This document shows positions 16,623 to 24,748 of a stretch of DNA of 64,000 nucleotides, one piece after another (position 1 is the stretch's first letter; the number at the start of each line of letters is the position of its first letter). Source of the DNA: an uncultured Winogradskyella sp. (lineage in GTDB: Bacteria; Bacteroidota; Bacteroidia; Flavobacteriales; Flavobacteriaceae); contig NZ_CANMXL010000007.1 of the NCBI RefSeq assembly GCF_947501905.1, positions 23,652-87,651 of the forward strand, read 5' to 3'. The position numbers and the translations under genes are program-made. The notes under the pieces were generated by a model that was given only the letters and a program-made list of their open reading frames with translations, was not told the DNA's origin and searched no databases.

Positions 16623-18842
16623 TTAGAATCTGAACTCTAAACCTAAGTTTGCACCAAAAGGATGACCTGGTCTTAAACCTGCAGGTACTCTAGATACTGC
16701 ATAGGTTTCATCCAATAAGTTTATAATATTAGAAGTTAAGCTTAGCCTTTTATTGAAATGATATTTTGCAGCAAAGTCAATTATAAAGTTAGAATCAACA
16801 CGTTCAGCATCAGGAATAGATCCATTACCAGCAAGTGTTCTAAATTCACCATTAAAACGACCACTTAAATTTAATTCGTATTTAGCATGTTCTAAAGAAA
16901 TTGAAGCATTGAATTGGTGTTTTGGAATATATGGTAACTCGTCACCAGCAGTTACTTCTCCCCAAAGATCATCAGAGCTTCCAAAGCTGTTTAAAAATTC
17001 TGTATTTGTAAATGTGTAGCCAAAACTAATTGGTAATTTAAATTTTGTATTATTAGGTAATATCTCATAATTCAATAATAACTCTAAACCATTTACACGA
17101 ACCTCTCCTGCATTAAACTGGTCTAGAGAGCCAGTGCCACCTGTGGCAGCTAAATCACTACCTAAAAGATTGCTGTAATCGTTGTAGAATCCAATAAGCT
17201 CTCCACGTAATTGACCTATTGTAAAACGAGAGCCTAATTCGTAATTAATACTTTCTTCAGATTCTTCACCTTCAGAACTTCCTGGAGGAGAAAACCCTTT
17301 GTGAACGCCACCAAAAAGAGAGACATCATTTGTAATAGCATAGTTAAAACCCATACCTGGTATAAATATATCTACCTTATTTTCTCTAGTAGATAAATCT
17401 GTCCCAGTTCTATTAGGATCGTTACTTCCAAAATTTTCTCGTTCTAATATGATATTTTCATAACGGAGACCTGGTGTAATTGTAAACTTATTCCACTTCA
17501 ATTTATACATAGCATATGCAGCAAATGCAGTTGCACTACTAATTCTATTGCCTTGTGCGCCTCTTAACCCTTCGGATGTTCTGTCTAATTGTCCATTAGT
17601 AATACTGTATCCATCTTCCCACTGAAAACGGTCTTCTTCATCATAATGGTAACGAGCTCCAACTTCTAAATCATGAAACGTATTTTCACCATACCAATGG
17701 TAATCTAATTTTGTTTGTATACCAGTTGAGTAATATTCTCTATTATTTGCTTTTAATAAAAGAGCATCAGTACCAGAGTTAACATCACCTCTTAGTATAG
17801 CCATATGATCTGGGAATGCTGTTGGATTTCCTACAACATTTGCAATACCTTGTTTGTCTCCATTGAAAACTACATCATCAAGTTTAAACCAATTACGTTT
17901 AAATTTATTTAAGTAAGTGTTGGTAGTAATTCTGAAATTTTTAGTCAAGTTTAACTCATGAGTTAGCATAAATTGTAAATGTTCAGCTACCATTTGATCA
18001 TCTTGTGATGATGCATAACGTGAAAATGGAGCAGTTTCAAAATCTTCTTCAGTTAAACCTAAATAAGTTTCATTGGAAACTTCATCAGAATATTGAAACT
18101 TAGCTTCTATATATTGTTGAATTTTGGCATCAGCCTTACTACTATAGCGTAGTTTTGCTAATACTTCATTAATATCAAAGCCTGTATGACTATTATCTGG
18201 CAAATCTTTAAATCCACCAGAACCATAATTTAAGAATTCAGCTACATAACCAAATTGTCCTTTTTGCCCTCCAGCTTTAGCGTGTAATTGTCTGGTGTTA
18301 AAAGCACCATAACTAGCTCGGATTCTTCCTCCAAATTCGTCTGGAATTTGAGCAGAAACCATATTTATGGCGCCACCTGTTGTAAAAGGACCATATTGTA
18401 CTTGACTACTTCCTTTTAATATTTCAACAGCTTCCATGCGTACAACAGAAGGAAAATAGTAAGCAGAAGGAGAACTGTAGGGCGCAGGAGCAATAAGAAC
18501 ACCATCTTCCATTAAAGAAATTTTGGCACTTCTTTCTGGAGATGTTCCTCTTAAACTTATATTAGGGCGTAACCCAAAACCATCTTCTTCATAAAAGGTA
18601 ACACCAGGTACAGACCTTAATACACGATTAATATCTGTGTAATTATGCTTTTTTAATTCTTTAGGTGAAACATAATAGGCAGAACCTGTTCTGTTTTTTG
18701 CAACATATTTCGAACCAAAAATAGTGTTTGTTTTAATAATAACTTCATCTAGTTTTTGTGTAGAATCTTTTTGCTTTTTATTTTCTTGAGCTGTCAAGAC
18801 AGTTGTTAAGCATAGCAGTAGAGCGGAAAGTTTTAGCTTCAT
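16623..18842 (-). CDS. TonB-dependent receptor, FecA-like
   Basis: 739 residues: signal peptide (1-18, ending LTAQ), plug domain (about 45-170) and 22-strand barrel ending in aromatic FRF. The plug holds LRPNISLRGTSPERSAKISLMEDGVLIAPAPYSSP, close to FecA-type ferric citrate receptors, then ILKGSSQVQYGPFTTGGAINMVS. It imports an iron chelate or other large ligand across the outer membrane using TonB energy. There is no long N-terminal signalling domain and no sigma/anti-sigma pair beside it, so FecIR-type control is not indicated. Its promoter is one of the best in the window. The exact ligand is not determinable. Confidence 0.92.
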   Translation of the reverse strand: MKLKLSALLLCLTTVLTAQENKKQKDSTQKLDEVIIKTNTIFGSKYVAKNRTGSAYYVSPKELKKHNYTDINRVLRSVPGVTFYEEDGFGLRPNISLRGTSPERSAKISLMEDGVLIAPAPYSSPSAYYFPSVVRMEAVEILKGSSQVQYGPFTTGGAINMVSAQIPDEFGGRIRASYGAFNTRQLHAKAGGQKGQFGYVAEFLNYGSGGFKDLPDNSHTGFDINEVLAKLRYSSKADAKIQQYIEAKFQYSDEVSNETYLGLTEEDFETAPFSRYASSQDDQMVAEHLQFMLTHELNLTKNFRITTNTYLNKFKRNWFKLDDVVFNGDKQGIANVVGNPTAFPDHMAILRGDVNSGTDALLLKANNREYYSTGIQTKLDYHWYGENTFHDLEVGARYHYDEEDRFQWEDGYSITNGQLDRTSEGLRGAQGNRISSATAFAAYAMYKLKWNKFTITPGLRYENIILERENFGSNDPNRTGTDLSTRENKVDIFIPGMGFNYAITNDVSLFGGVHKGFSPPGSSEGEESEESINYELGSRFTIGQLRGELIGFYNDYSNLLGSDLAATGGTGSLDQFNAGEVRVNGLELLLNYEILPNNTKFKLPISFGYTFTNTEFLNSFGSSDDLWGEVTAGDELPYIPKHQFNASISLEHAKYELNLSGRFNGEFRTLAGNGSIPDAERVDSNFIIDFAAKYHFNKRLSLTSNIINLLDETYAVSRVPAGLRPGHPFGANLGLEFRF

Positions 18843-18882
18843 TTATTTAGACTGATTAAAAATAGTGTTATTTTACAGTCGG

Positions 18883-18914
18883 CAAATTTAAAACCAAAAT
18901 ATGCTTTCAGCAAA
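18883..18914 (-). promoter_or_regulatory. Promoter of the TonB receptor gene
   Basis: On the minus strand: TTTG (18914-18911), 20 bases, then TAAATTTG (18890-18883). This is an exact consensus match 40 bases before the ATG at 18842. Confidence 0.7.
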
Positions 18915-18915
18915 C

Positions 18916-18930
18916 TTTATTTAGAATAAA
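18916..18930. promoter_or_regulatory. AT-rich palindrome abutting the receptor promoter
   Basis: TTTATT (18916-18921), three bases, AATAAA (18925-18930), immediately upstream of the -33 box. It could be an iron-regulator site, but at this AT content it may be chance. Confidence 0.25.
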
Positions 18931-19119
18931 TAAAAATAAAGATTGTTAAAATTTGTAATACATTGTTTTATAGTTATTTATAAACAAGATGTGATTTAAC
19001 ATTGTATCTGACTAACTAACAATGAAGTCTTTTGAAAGAAAATATTCAAGCTTTTTTTATGTATTGTAATTAGTAGAAGACTTAACTTTCATTTAATATT
19101 CTAACTAAAATAAAAAGCG

Positions 19120-19127
19120 TAAATTTG
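19120..19127 (+). promoter_or_regulatory. Possible guaB -7 box
   Basis: TAAATTTG matches TAnnTTTG 25 bases before the ATG at 19153. No convincing TTTG lies at the right distance upstream. The rest of 18931-19119 shows no gene or structure I can name. Confidence 0.35.
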
Positions 19128-19152
19128 CATGCAATTATCTTTTAATTGCATC

Positions 19153-20622
19153 ATGACAGCACACAACAACAAAATTTTAGGAGAAGGTCTAACTTATGAC
19201 GATGTCCTATTAGTTCCGGCGTATTCCGAAGTTCTTCCGCGCGAAGTTAATATTCAATCAAAATTTACGAGAAACATTACGATAAATGTTCCTATTGTAT
19301 CCGCAGCAATGGATACAGTTACCGAAAGTCGTATGGCTATAGCTATGGCTCGTGAAGGCGGAATAGGTGTTTTGCATAAAAATATGACTATTGAGGCTCA
19401 AGCTACGAAAGTGCGTAAAGTAAAACGTGCTGAAAGCGGAATGATTATCGACCCAGTAACTCTGCCTATGGATGCTAAAGTTATTGATGCAAAAAATGCC
19501 ATGCGTGAGCATAGTATAGGTGGGATTCCTATTGTAGATGATAACGGAAAATTAAAAGGTATTGTAACCAACCGTGATTTGCGTTTTGAACACAGAAACG
19601 AAAGACCAATCGTTGAGGTTATGACTAGCGAAAATTTAGTCACTGCTCCAGAAGGGACGTCATTAAAAGATGCTGAAAAAATTCTTCAAGAAAATAAAAT
19701 TGAAAAACTACTTATAGTCAATGGAGATAAGCTTGAAGGCTTAATTACGTTTAGAGATATCACTAAAGTGACTCAAAAGCCAATAGCAAACAAAGATACT
19801 TATGGACGTTTACGTGTTGCAGCTGCCATTGGTGTTACTGGTGATGCTGTTGATAGGGCAGAAGCATTGGTTAATGCTGGTGTAGATGCAGTAATTATAG
19901 ATACAGCGCATGGGCATACTCAAGGAGTTGTATTGGTCTTAAAAGAAATAAAATCTAAATTCCCTAGTCTTGAAGTAGTTGTAGGCAATATTGCAACTGC
20001 TGAAGCTGCTAAATATTTGGTTGAGGCTGGTGCAGATGCTGTAAAAGTTGGGATTGGGCCAGGTTCTATATGTACCACTCGTGTAGTTGCAGGAGTTGGT
20101 TTTCCTCAGTTTTCAGCTGTATTAGAAGTAGCTGAAGCTATTAAAGGTTCTGGAGTTCCGGTTATTGCCGATGGCGGAATTAGATATACAGGCGATATTC
20201 CAAAAGCAATTGCAGCTGGTGCTGATACGGTAATGCTAGGTTCGCTTTTAGCTGGAACAAAAGAAAGTCCAGGAGAAACCATTATCTACGAAGGACGTAA
20301 GTTTAAATCTTACCGTGGTATGGGCTCTGTTGAAGCTATGAAACAAGGGAGTAAGGATCGTTATTTCCAAGATGTGGAAGATGATATTAAAAAATTAGTT
20401 CCAGAAGGTATTGTTGGTCGTGTACCATACAAAGGTGAATTATATGAAAGTATCCACCAATTTGTAGGAGGCTTAAGAGCTGGTATGGGTTATTGTGGAG
20501 CCAAAGATGTTAATACTTTAAAGGAAACGGGGCGTTTTGTAAAAATTACTGCAAGTGGTATTAACGAAAGTCATCCGCATGATGTTACCATTACTAAGGA
20601 AGCACCTAATTATTCACGATAA
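19153..20622 (+). CDS. guaB: Inosine-5'-monophosphate dehydrogenase
   Basis: 489 residues from ATG at 19153 ([22 protein letters not shown]), the usual IMPDH N-terminus. An in-frame ATG at 19129 would add eight unconserved residues and overlap the likely promoter. It oxidises IMP to XMP with NAD, the committed step of GMP synthesis. The TIM barrel is interrupted by a CBS pair (about 92-205). The active-site loop [17 protein letters not shown] carries the catalytic cysteine, and the flap has [11 protein letters not shown]. It is convergent with the aminotransferase gene, with only six bases between stops. Confidence 0.96.
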   Translation: MTAHNNKILGEGLTYDDVLLVPAYSEVLPREVNIQSKFTRNITINVPIVSAAMDTVTESRMAIAMAREGGIGVLHKNMTIEAQATKVRKVKRAESGMIIDPVTLPMDAKVIDAKNAMREHSIGGIPIVDDNGKLKGIVTNRDLRFEHRNERPIVEVMTSENLVTAPEGTSLKDAEKILQENKIEKLLIVNGDKLEGLITFRDITKVTQKPIANKDTYGRLRVAAAIGVTGDAVDRAEALVNAGVDAVIIDTAHGHTQGVVLVLKEIKSKFPSLEVVVGNIATAEAAKYLVEAGADAVKVGIGPGSICTTRVVAGVGFPQFSAVLEVAEAIKGSGVPVIADGGIRYTGDIPKAIAAGADTVMLGSLLAGTKESPGETIIYEGRKFKSYRGMGSVEAMKQGSKDRYFQDVEDDIKKLVPEGIVGRVPYKGELYESIHQFVGGLRAGMGYCGAKDVNTLKETGRFVKITASGINESHPHDVTITKEAPNYSR

Positions 20623-20628
20623 ATAGTA

Positions 20629-21903
20629 TTAAGACGCAATTGTCTCTAAGGCATTGACTAAATAGTCAATATCTTTTTTTGTGATATATATTCCAAAAGA
20701 AATACGAATGCCATTTAAGCCAAAAGTTGGCATTGGTCTCGTATCAATACCGTAGTTATCAAACAATTGCTTTTTTATTTTAGATACAGGTTCTCCTAAA
20801 ACTTCTAATGTTTGTATAGCACAAGATAGTTGATCATTTTCTGGTGTTTTTAGTTTGAATTTTGGATTAGTTTTTACCTTATCTCTAAAGTAGTGTTTCA
20901 ACTCGTAAGAACGTTTGGTGATTTTTTCACCTCCAATAGCATTATGAAATGCAACAGCGTCGCCCAAACCTAAATATTCAGGAAGATTTCTAGTATTGTA
21001 GTTTTCTAACCGACGTATACTTTTGTCTTTATGACCTCTAGCAACGATTAGTGGTTTTAAATATTTCTGACTTTCCTGCCTTGCATAAAACACGGCAATA
21101 CCTTTTGGGGAAAATAACCATTTGTGCGCACTGGCAGTATAAAAATCACAGCCTAAATCTGTAAGATTAATGGTAAACATTCCGGCAGTTTGTGCACCAT
21201 CAACTGCGACTAAAATACCTTTCTTATGAGCCATTTCACTAATTTCTTTTACTGGTAAAAGCATACCATTGGTGTTTACAATATGACAGATGTTTATCAC
21301 TTTTGTTTTGGGAGTAATTACGTTTTCATAGACAGCAACAAGATCTTCTATTGTTTTTGGCAGCAATGGTAATTTTGGACGTACTAATTTTATACCTTTT
21401 GTTTCTTGCCAAACTTCCCAAGGAATATATGCGCTAGCGTGGTCATGATTAGATAAGATGACCTCGTCTCCGGCTTTTAAATCTATACTTTTGGCAATAA
21501 GATTCATGCCCTCAGTTGTGTTGTGTGTAATGGCAATCTCTTCTTTATTCACCGAAAATAAACTGGCTACTTGTTGACGCACTTTTTCCTTTTCATCTTG
21601 CCATTCTCCCCACATATATCTGGACGGAAACCCATCTAATGTAGCTCTATAACTATTGGTAGCACCTTGAACAGACATTGGCGAAGGTCCTAGAGAACCA
21701 TTATTAAAATAGTAAAGCCCATGAGCAAAATGAAACTGATCCTTTACTGTTTCCCAAAACTCTTCAGAACTATCATTTGCATTATAATCATTTAGAGGTT
21801 TAAGTCGTTTTTTATTATCTGCGTAGAGTTGAGGTATTAATAGAGATGCTGCTGTACCAGCAGTAATCTTTTTTATAAATGAACGACGATTAGAATTACT
21901 CAT
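20629..21903 (-). CDS. Class V aminotransferase-fold PLP enzyme with Tat-like signal
   Basis: 424 residues. The N-terminus has a twin-arginine signal (NRRSFIKK, arginines at 6-7, hydrophobic 13-24, cleavage near LYA). The rest is a class V PLP fold with ITHNTTEGMNLIA, VDGAQTAG (D235) and the PLP lysine in SAHKW (K261). Relatives are labelled isopenicillin-N epimerase-like or cysteine desulfurase-like, and I cannot assign a substrate. A PLP enzyme folded in the cytoplasm and exported by Tat would act in the periplasm; this is inference from the signal. It is monocistronic and divergent from crtY. Confidence 0.88.
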   Translation of the reverse strand: MSNSNRRSFIKKITAGTAASLLIPQLYADNKKRLKPLNDYNANDSSEEFWETVKDQFHFAHGLYYFNNGSLGPSPMSVQGATNSYRATLDGFPSRYMWGEWQDEKEKVRQQVASLFSVNKEEIAITHNTTEGMNLIAKSIDLKAGDEVILSNHDHASAYIPWEVWQETKGIKLVRPKLPLLPKTIEDLVAVYENVITPKTKVINICHIVNTNGMLLPVKEISEMAHKKGILVAVDGAQTAGMFTINLTDLGCDFYTASAHKWLFSPKGIAVFYARQESQKYLKPLIVARGHKDKSIRRLENYNTRNLPEYLGLGDAVAFHNAIGGEKITKRSYELKHYFRDKVKTNPKFKLKTPENDQLSCAIQTLEVLGEPVSKIKKQLFDNYGIDTRPMPTFGLNGIRISFGIYITKKDIDYLVNALETIAS

Positions 21904-22010
21904 AAACTAAACAATTAGATAAGAGTCTAAAGTATTGAATAATATTGAGAAATACGAAGGTGGTTTTTCTGTAGCTTTAAGCTTAGATAAATTCAGTTTT
22001 AATTGATTTT

Positions 22011-22059
22011 ATGGCTTGCTAAACGAAGTTAGTTGAAATTCACTAGAAAGTGAAGCCAT
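22011..22059 (+). promoter_or_regulatory. Structured segment upstream of crtY
   Basis: ATGGCTT (22011-22017) can pair with AAGCCAT (22053-22059). Inside are CTAA/TTAG (22019-22022, 22029-22032) and TTCACT/AGTGAA (22039-22044, 22049-22054). Together they suggest a three-way junction, with two bases shared between competing helices. It lies 57 bases before the crtY ATG. Confidence 0.35.
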
Positions 22060-22115
22060 AATTTGTAAGCAGATAATCTTAAAGTGTATCTTCACCAAAT
22101 AATTTTGATTTCTTG

Positions 22116-23249
22116 ATGAAACACTATGATTATATCATATTAGGAGCTGGAGCTTCAGGACTATTATTAGCTTATCGTATGGCTAATGATATTTTTTTTG
22201 ATGATAAATCTATCCTTATTATTGATAAAAACAGTAATAAAGGTAATGACCGAACATGGTCTTTTTGGGAAGAAGGACAAGGCGAATGGGATGATATATT
22301 AGAGAAATCTTGGAACTCAGTTTTTTTTGGAAGTCAAACATTTTCTAAAACTATTGATATTTCACCATATCGATATAAGATGATTCGTAGTGAAGCATTT
22401 TATAATAAACTTTGGAAAAAGATAAATCAGAAAAGTAATATTCAATTTTTAGAAGCTTTAATTCAAGATTTTCAAGAAAACGAAAATGCACAAGTAATAA
22501 CTACTAAAGGTGATTTTACTTGTGATAAATTATTTAATAGTATTCCAAGCAATTCATTTTTAAAGCAGAATAAATACCCTGTTTTACAGCAACACTTTGT
22601 AGGTTGGTTTGTGAAAACTAAAACTGAAGTTTTTGATGATGCTTCGGCAACCTTTATGGATTTTTCTGTGCCTCAAAAGGGGAATACACGCTTTATGTAT
22701 GTCTTACCAGTTGATAATAATACTGCACTTTTTGAGTACACTTTATTTTCAAAAGACTTGCTAGAAATTTCAGAATATGAAGCTGCGATTAAAGATTATT
22801 TAAAGGAAAAAGGTGTTACAGATTATGAGATTATAGAAACCGAACAGGGTTCTATACCAATGACATCTTTCAAATTTTCGGAATTAAACACACCTTGTGT
22901 TTTAAATATAGGTACTGCTGGTGGTTGGACCAAAGCAAGTACAGGTTATACCTTTAGGGCAACTAGTAAGAATACAAAAAAGATAATTTTATTATTAAAA
23001 CAAGGAAAAGATGTATCCAAACCGCTTTCTAAGTCCAAATTTTGGTTCTATGATTTAATCTTTTTGGATGTTCTAGCAAATTATAATGCAAGTGGTGCTA
23101 AGTTGTTTTCAAGCTTGTTCAAAAAAACTGATGTTAAGACAATTTTTAAGTTTTTAGATGAAGAATCATCACTTCTTGAGGACTTGAAAATTATACTGTC
23201 TGTTCCTCCCAAGCATTTTATCACGTCTTTCTTTAAACGCTTATTTTAG
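22116..23249 (+). CDS. crtY: Lycopene beta-cyclase (CrtY family)
   Basis: 377 residues. It converts lycopene to beta-carotene, supplying the substrate of the CrtZ hydroxylase encoded at 40083. The FAD/NAD fold starts YDYIILGAGASGLLLAYRM. The family motif DRTWSFWEEGQGEWDDIL follows at about 45-62, and GSIPMTSF and NIGTAGGWTKASTGYTF come later. I chose ATG at 22116; a TTG at 22113 is also in frame. TAATTTTG at 22100-22107 would place transcription at the ATG, giving a nearly leaderless message, but no good -33 box supports it. It is unlinked from the crtI-crtB-crtZ operon 17 kb away. Its stop overlaps the next gene's stop by four bases. Confidence 0.9.
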   Translation: MKHYDYIILGAGASGLLLAYRMANDIFFDDKSILIIDKNSNKGNDRTWSFWEEGQGEWDDILEKSWNSVFFGSQTFSKTIDISPYRYKMIRSEAFYNKLWKKINQKSNIQFLEALIQDFQENENAQVITTKGDFTCDKLFNSIPSNSFLKQNKYPVLQQHFVGWFVKTKTEVFDDASATFMDFSVPQKGNTRFMYVLPVDNNTALFEYTLFSKDLLEISEYEAAIKDYLKEKGVTDYEIIETEQGSIPMTSFKFSELNTPCVLNIGTAGGWTKASTGYTFRATSKNTKKIILLLKQGKDVSKPLSKSKFWFYDLIFLDVLANYNASGAKLFSSLFKKTDVKTIFKFLDEESSLLEDLKIILSVPPKHFITSFFKRLF

Positions 23250-23482
23250 CCTTGATAAACTTGTCCGCGATGTGGTCTCAAAGCATCACGAATGGGTTTC
23301 ATGTTAGCTTCATCAACCACTAAATAAGCAATACTATGCATATCGCTTAAATCTTCGATTCCTGTAATTGATATATCTAACTTTTCAATTTCAATATATT
23401 CTTTGAGATGTATGAGGTGATGCTCTGCAGTTTTCTTTGCTGTTGGTCCTCTAAAATCCCAGATGAGTTTTAAATTTCGCAT
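23246..23482 (-). CDS. Small conserved-looking protein, unknown function
   Basis: 78 residues, no signal peptide or membrane helix. The sequence (MRNLKLIWDFRGPTAKKTAEHHLIHLKEY at the start, ALRPHRGQVYQG at the end) has an alternating pattern that suggests a small alpha/beta, ferredoxin-like fold, and histidines cluster near residue 21. I recall similar hypothetical proteins in flavobacteria but no function. It is convergent with crtY, overlapping it by four bases (stop codons interleaved). The terminator hairpin at 23524 belongs to the gene upstream of it. Confidence 0.7.
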   Translation of the reverse strand: MRNLKLIWDFRGPTAKKTAEHHLIHLKEYIEIEKLDISITGIEDLSDMHSIAYLVVDEANMKPIRDALRPHRGQVYQG

Positions 23483-23523
23483 TATTATTTTTTATAAAAG
23501 TAGTTTTCTCTGAGTAAAATAAA

Positions 23524-23551
23524 AAAACCATCTGTTTCTAAAGATGGTTTT
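23524..23551 (-). terminator. Rho-independent terminator
   Basis: AAAACCATCT (23524-23533) pairs with AGATGGTTTT (23542-23551). It lies 22 bases past the stop of the minus-strand type IX-secreted protein and separates it from the small gene downstream. Confidence 0.75.
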
Positions 23552-23573
23552 GAAATATCAATTATTATAGATC

Positions 23574-24491
23574 TTATCTAATAATAATCTTTTTTGTTAT
23601 TGATTTTCCTTCAGAAGAAATTCTTAATAGATAGATACCTTTTTTTGTGTTACTTAAATCAAAAAACAAATTATCTTCTATAAATGTATTTTGTTCATGT
23701 AAAACTGATTGGCCAAGTATATTATATATAGATAAAGTTCCCATTGCATTTAGTCCTTTAACACTGAGTGATTTATTATCTGTAATAACGTATAGATTTT
23801 CTAAATTTACTGCGTTAAGGTTAAGGGTGTTAGCGTAAGTTTCAAAAGAAGAAAAAGTAATTGTACCTGCGCCAGGGTTGCCTGGAGAAATACCCCCGCC
23901 ATAACCTTCATCAGAAGAGAAACCGTTACTTGAATTTAAGTAAGTAGCCACAAAATCAAACGAATCGGTATTTGCTAGCCCTAAGTTAGCCCATGTAATG
24001 CTAAAAGTGAAAGATGCTGTCATTTCATTTGTTCCCATAGGCAAATTAGCAGAACTTACAAAGGGTAAACCATTATCTCCAATAATACCAGTATTAGGAA
24101 TACTCCAAAGACCAGCAAAATTTGTAAATACATTTACACTAATAGCTATAGCATGTGTAGCTTCAAAAGTTGCGGGAAAATTTATAGTAGTAGGATTGTC
24201 CCCTGCATTAGAAACAGCTCTTCTCAAGTTATCCCCTTGATCATTCACGTCACCGTCAATCGTTGTTCTTCCACTTACTCCAGTATCTATATATATAACC
24301 ATAGCATCATTAAAATCAGCAGCACCTTTAGTAAAAGTAAAGGTAATTGTGGTGCCGTCGTCGTCAACACTCATTGAACTTTGACCAATTGGTCCACCAA
24401 AGCCTGTATTTGTATTACCATTATATGTTGTTTGCCCAAAAGATGTAGCAGTAAATATAATTGCAAGCCATAAAATGTAATTTTTAATCAT
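23574..24491 (-). CDS. Secreted protein with T9SS sorting domain
   Basis: 305 residues: signal peptide (1-19, ending SFGQ), a beta-rich glycine/asparagine-rich domain (about 20-220), and a type IX C-terminal sorting domain (about 228-305: LSIYNILGQSVLHEQN, then LSNTKKGIYLLRISSEGKSITKKIIIR). The central part has the look of a carbohydrate- or calcium-binding beta-sandwich (YIDTGVSGRTTIDGDVNDQGDN), but I recognise no named family. A perfect 18-bp palindrome of LacI-operator type lies 63 bases upstream, hinting at sugar-responsive control. It is a single gene with its own terminator. Confidence 0.82.
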   Translation of the reverse strand: MIKNYILWLAIIFTATSFGQTTYNGNTNTGFGGPIGQSSMSVDDDGTTITFTFTKGAADFNDAMVIYIDTGVSGRTTIDGDVNDQGDNLRRAVSNAGDNPTTINFPATFEATHAIAISVNVFTNFAGLWSIPNTGIIGDNGLPFVSSANLPMGTNEMTASFTFSITWANLGLANTDSFDFVATYLNSSNGFSSDEGYGGGISPGNPGAGTITFSSFETYANTLNLNAVNLENLYVITDNKSLSVKGLNAMGTLSIYNILGQSVLHEQNTFIEDNLFFDLSNTKKGIYLLRISSEGKSITKKIIIR

Positions 24492-24553
24492 AAATAGAGT
24501 TTTAATAATTCCTAATTTATAGATTAAGTGTCATTTAACAATTTAAGCACAAT

Positions 24554-24571
24554 CACGAAAACGTTTTCGTG
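24554..24571. promoter_or_regulatory. Perfect 18-bp palindrome, LacI-type operator
   Basis: CACGAAAACGTTTTCGTG is fully self-complementary with a central CG, the layout of LacI-family operators. It sits 63 bases upstream of the minus-strand T9SS gene and about 180 bases upstream of the PPIase gene. Which one it controls is not certain; distance favours the T9SS gene. Confidence 0.6.
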
Positions 24572-24748
24572 TTAATAAGTTTAAGTGATTCTATTATTTT
24601 TAAGCTTCAAATCATCAATTTTTAATTTAAATAAATCAACTTAGAAGATTTATTTGTTATAGTTATTTCATCTTGTAGAATAGTTGATTTGTGTTATTTT
24701 TGTTCGGTTTTGATTAGTTTTAGAAAAATAAATTTAAAGTTCGATATA

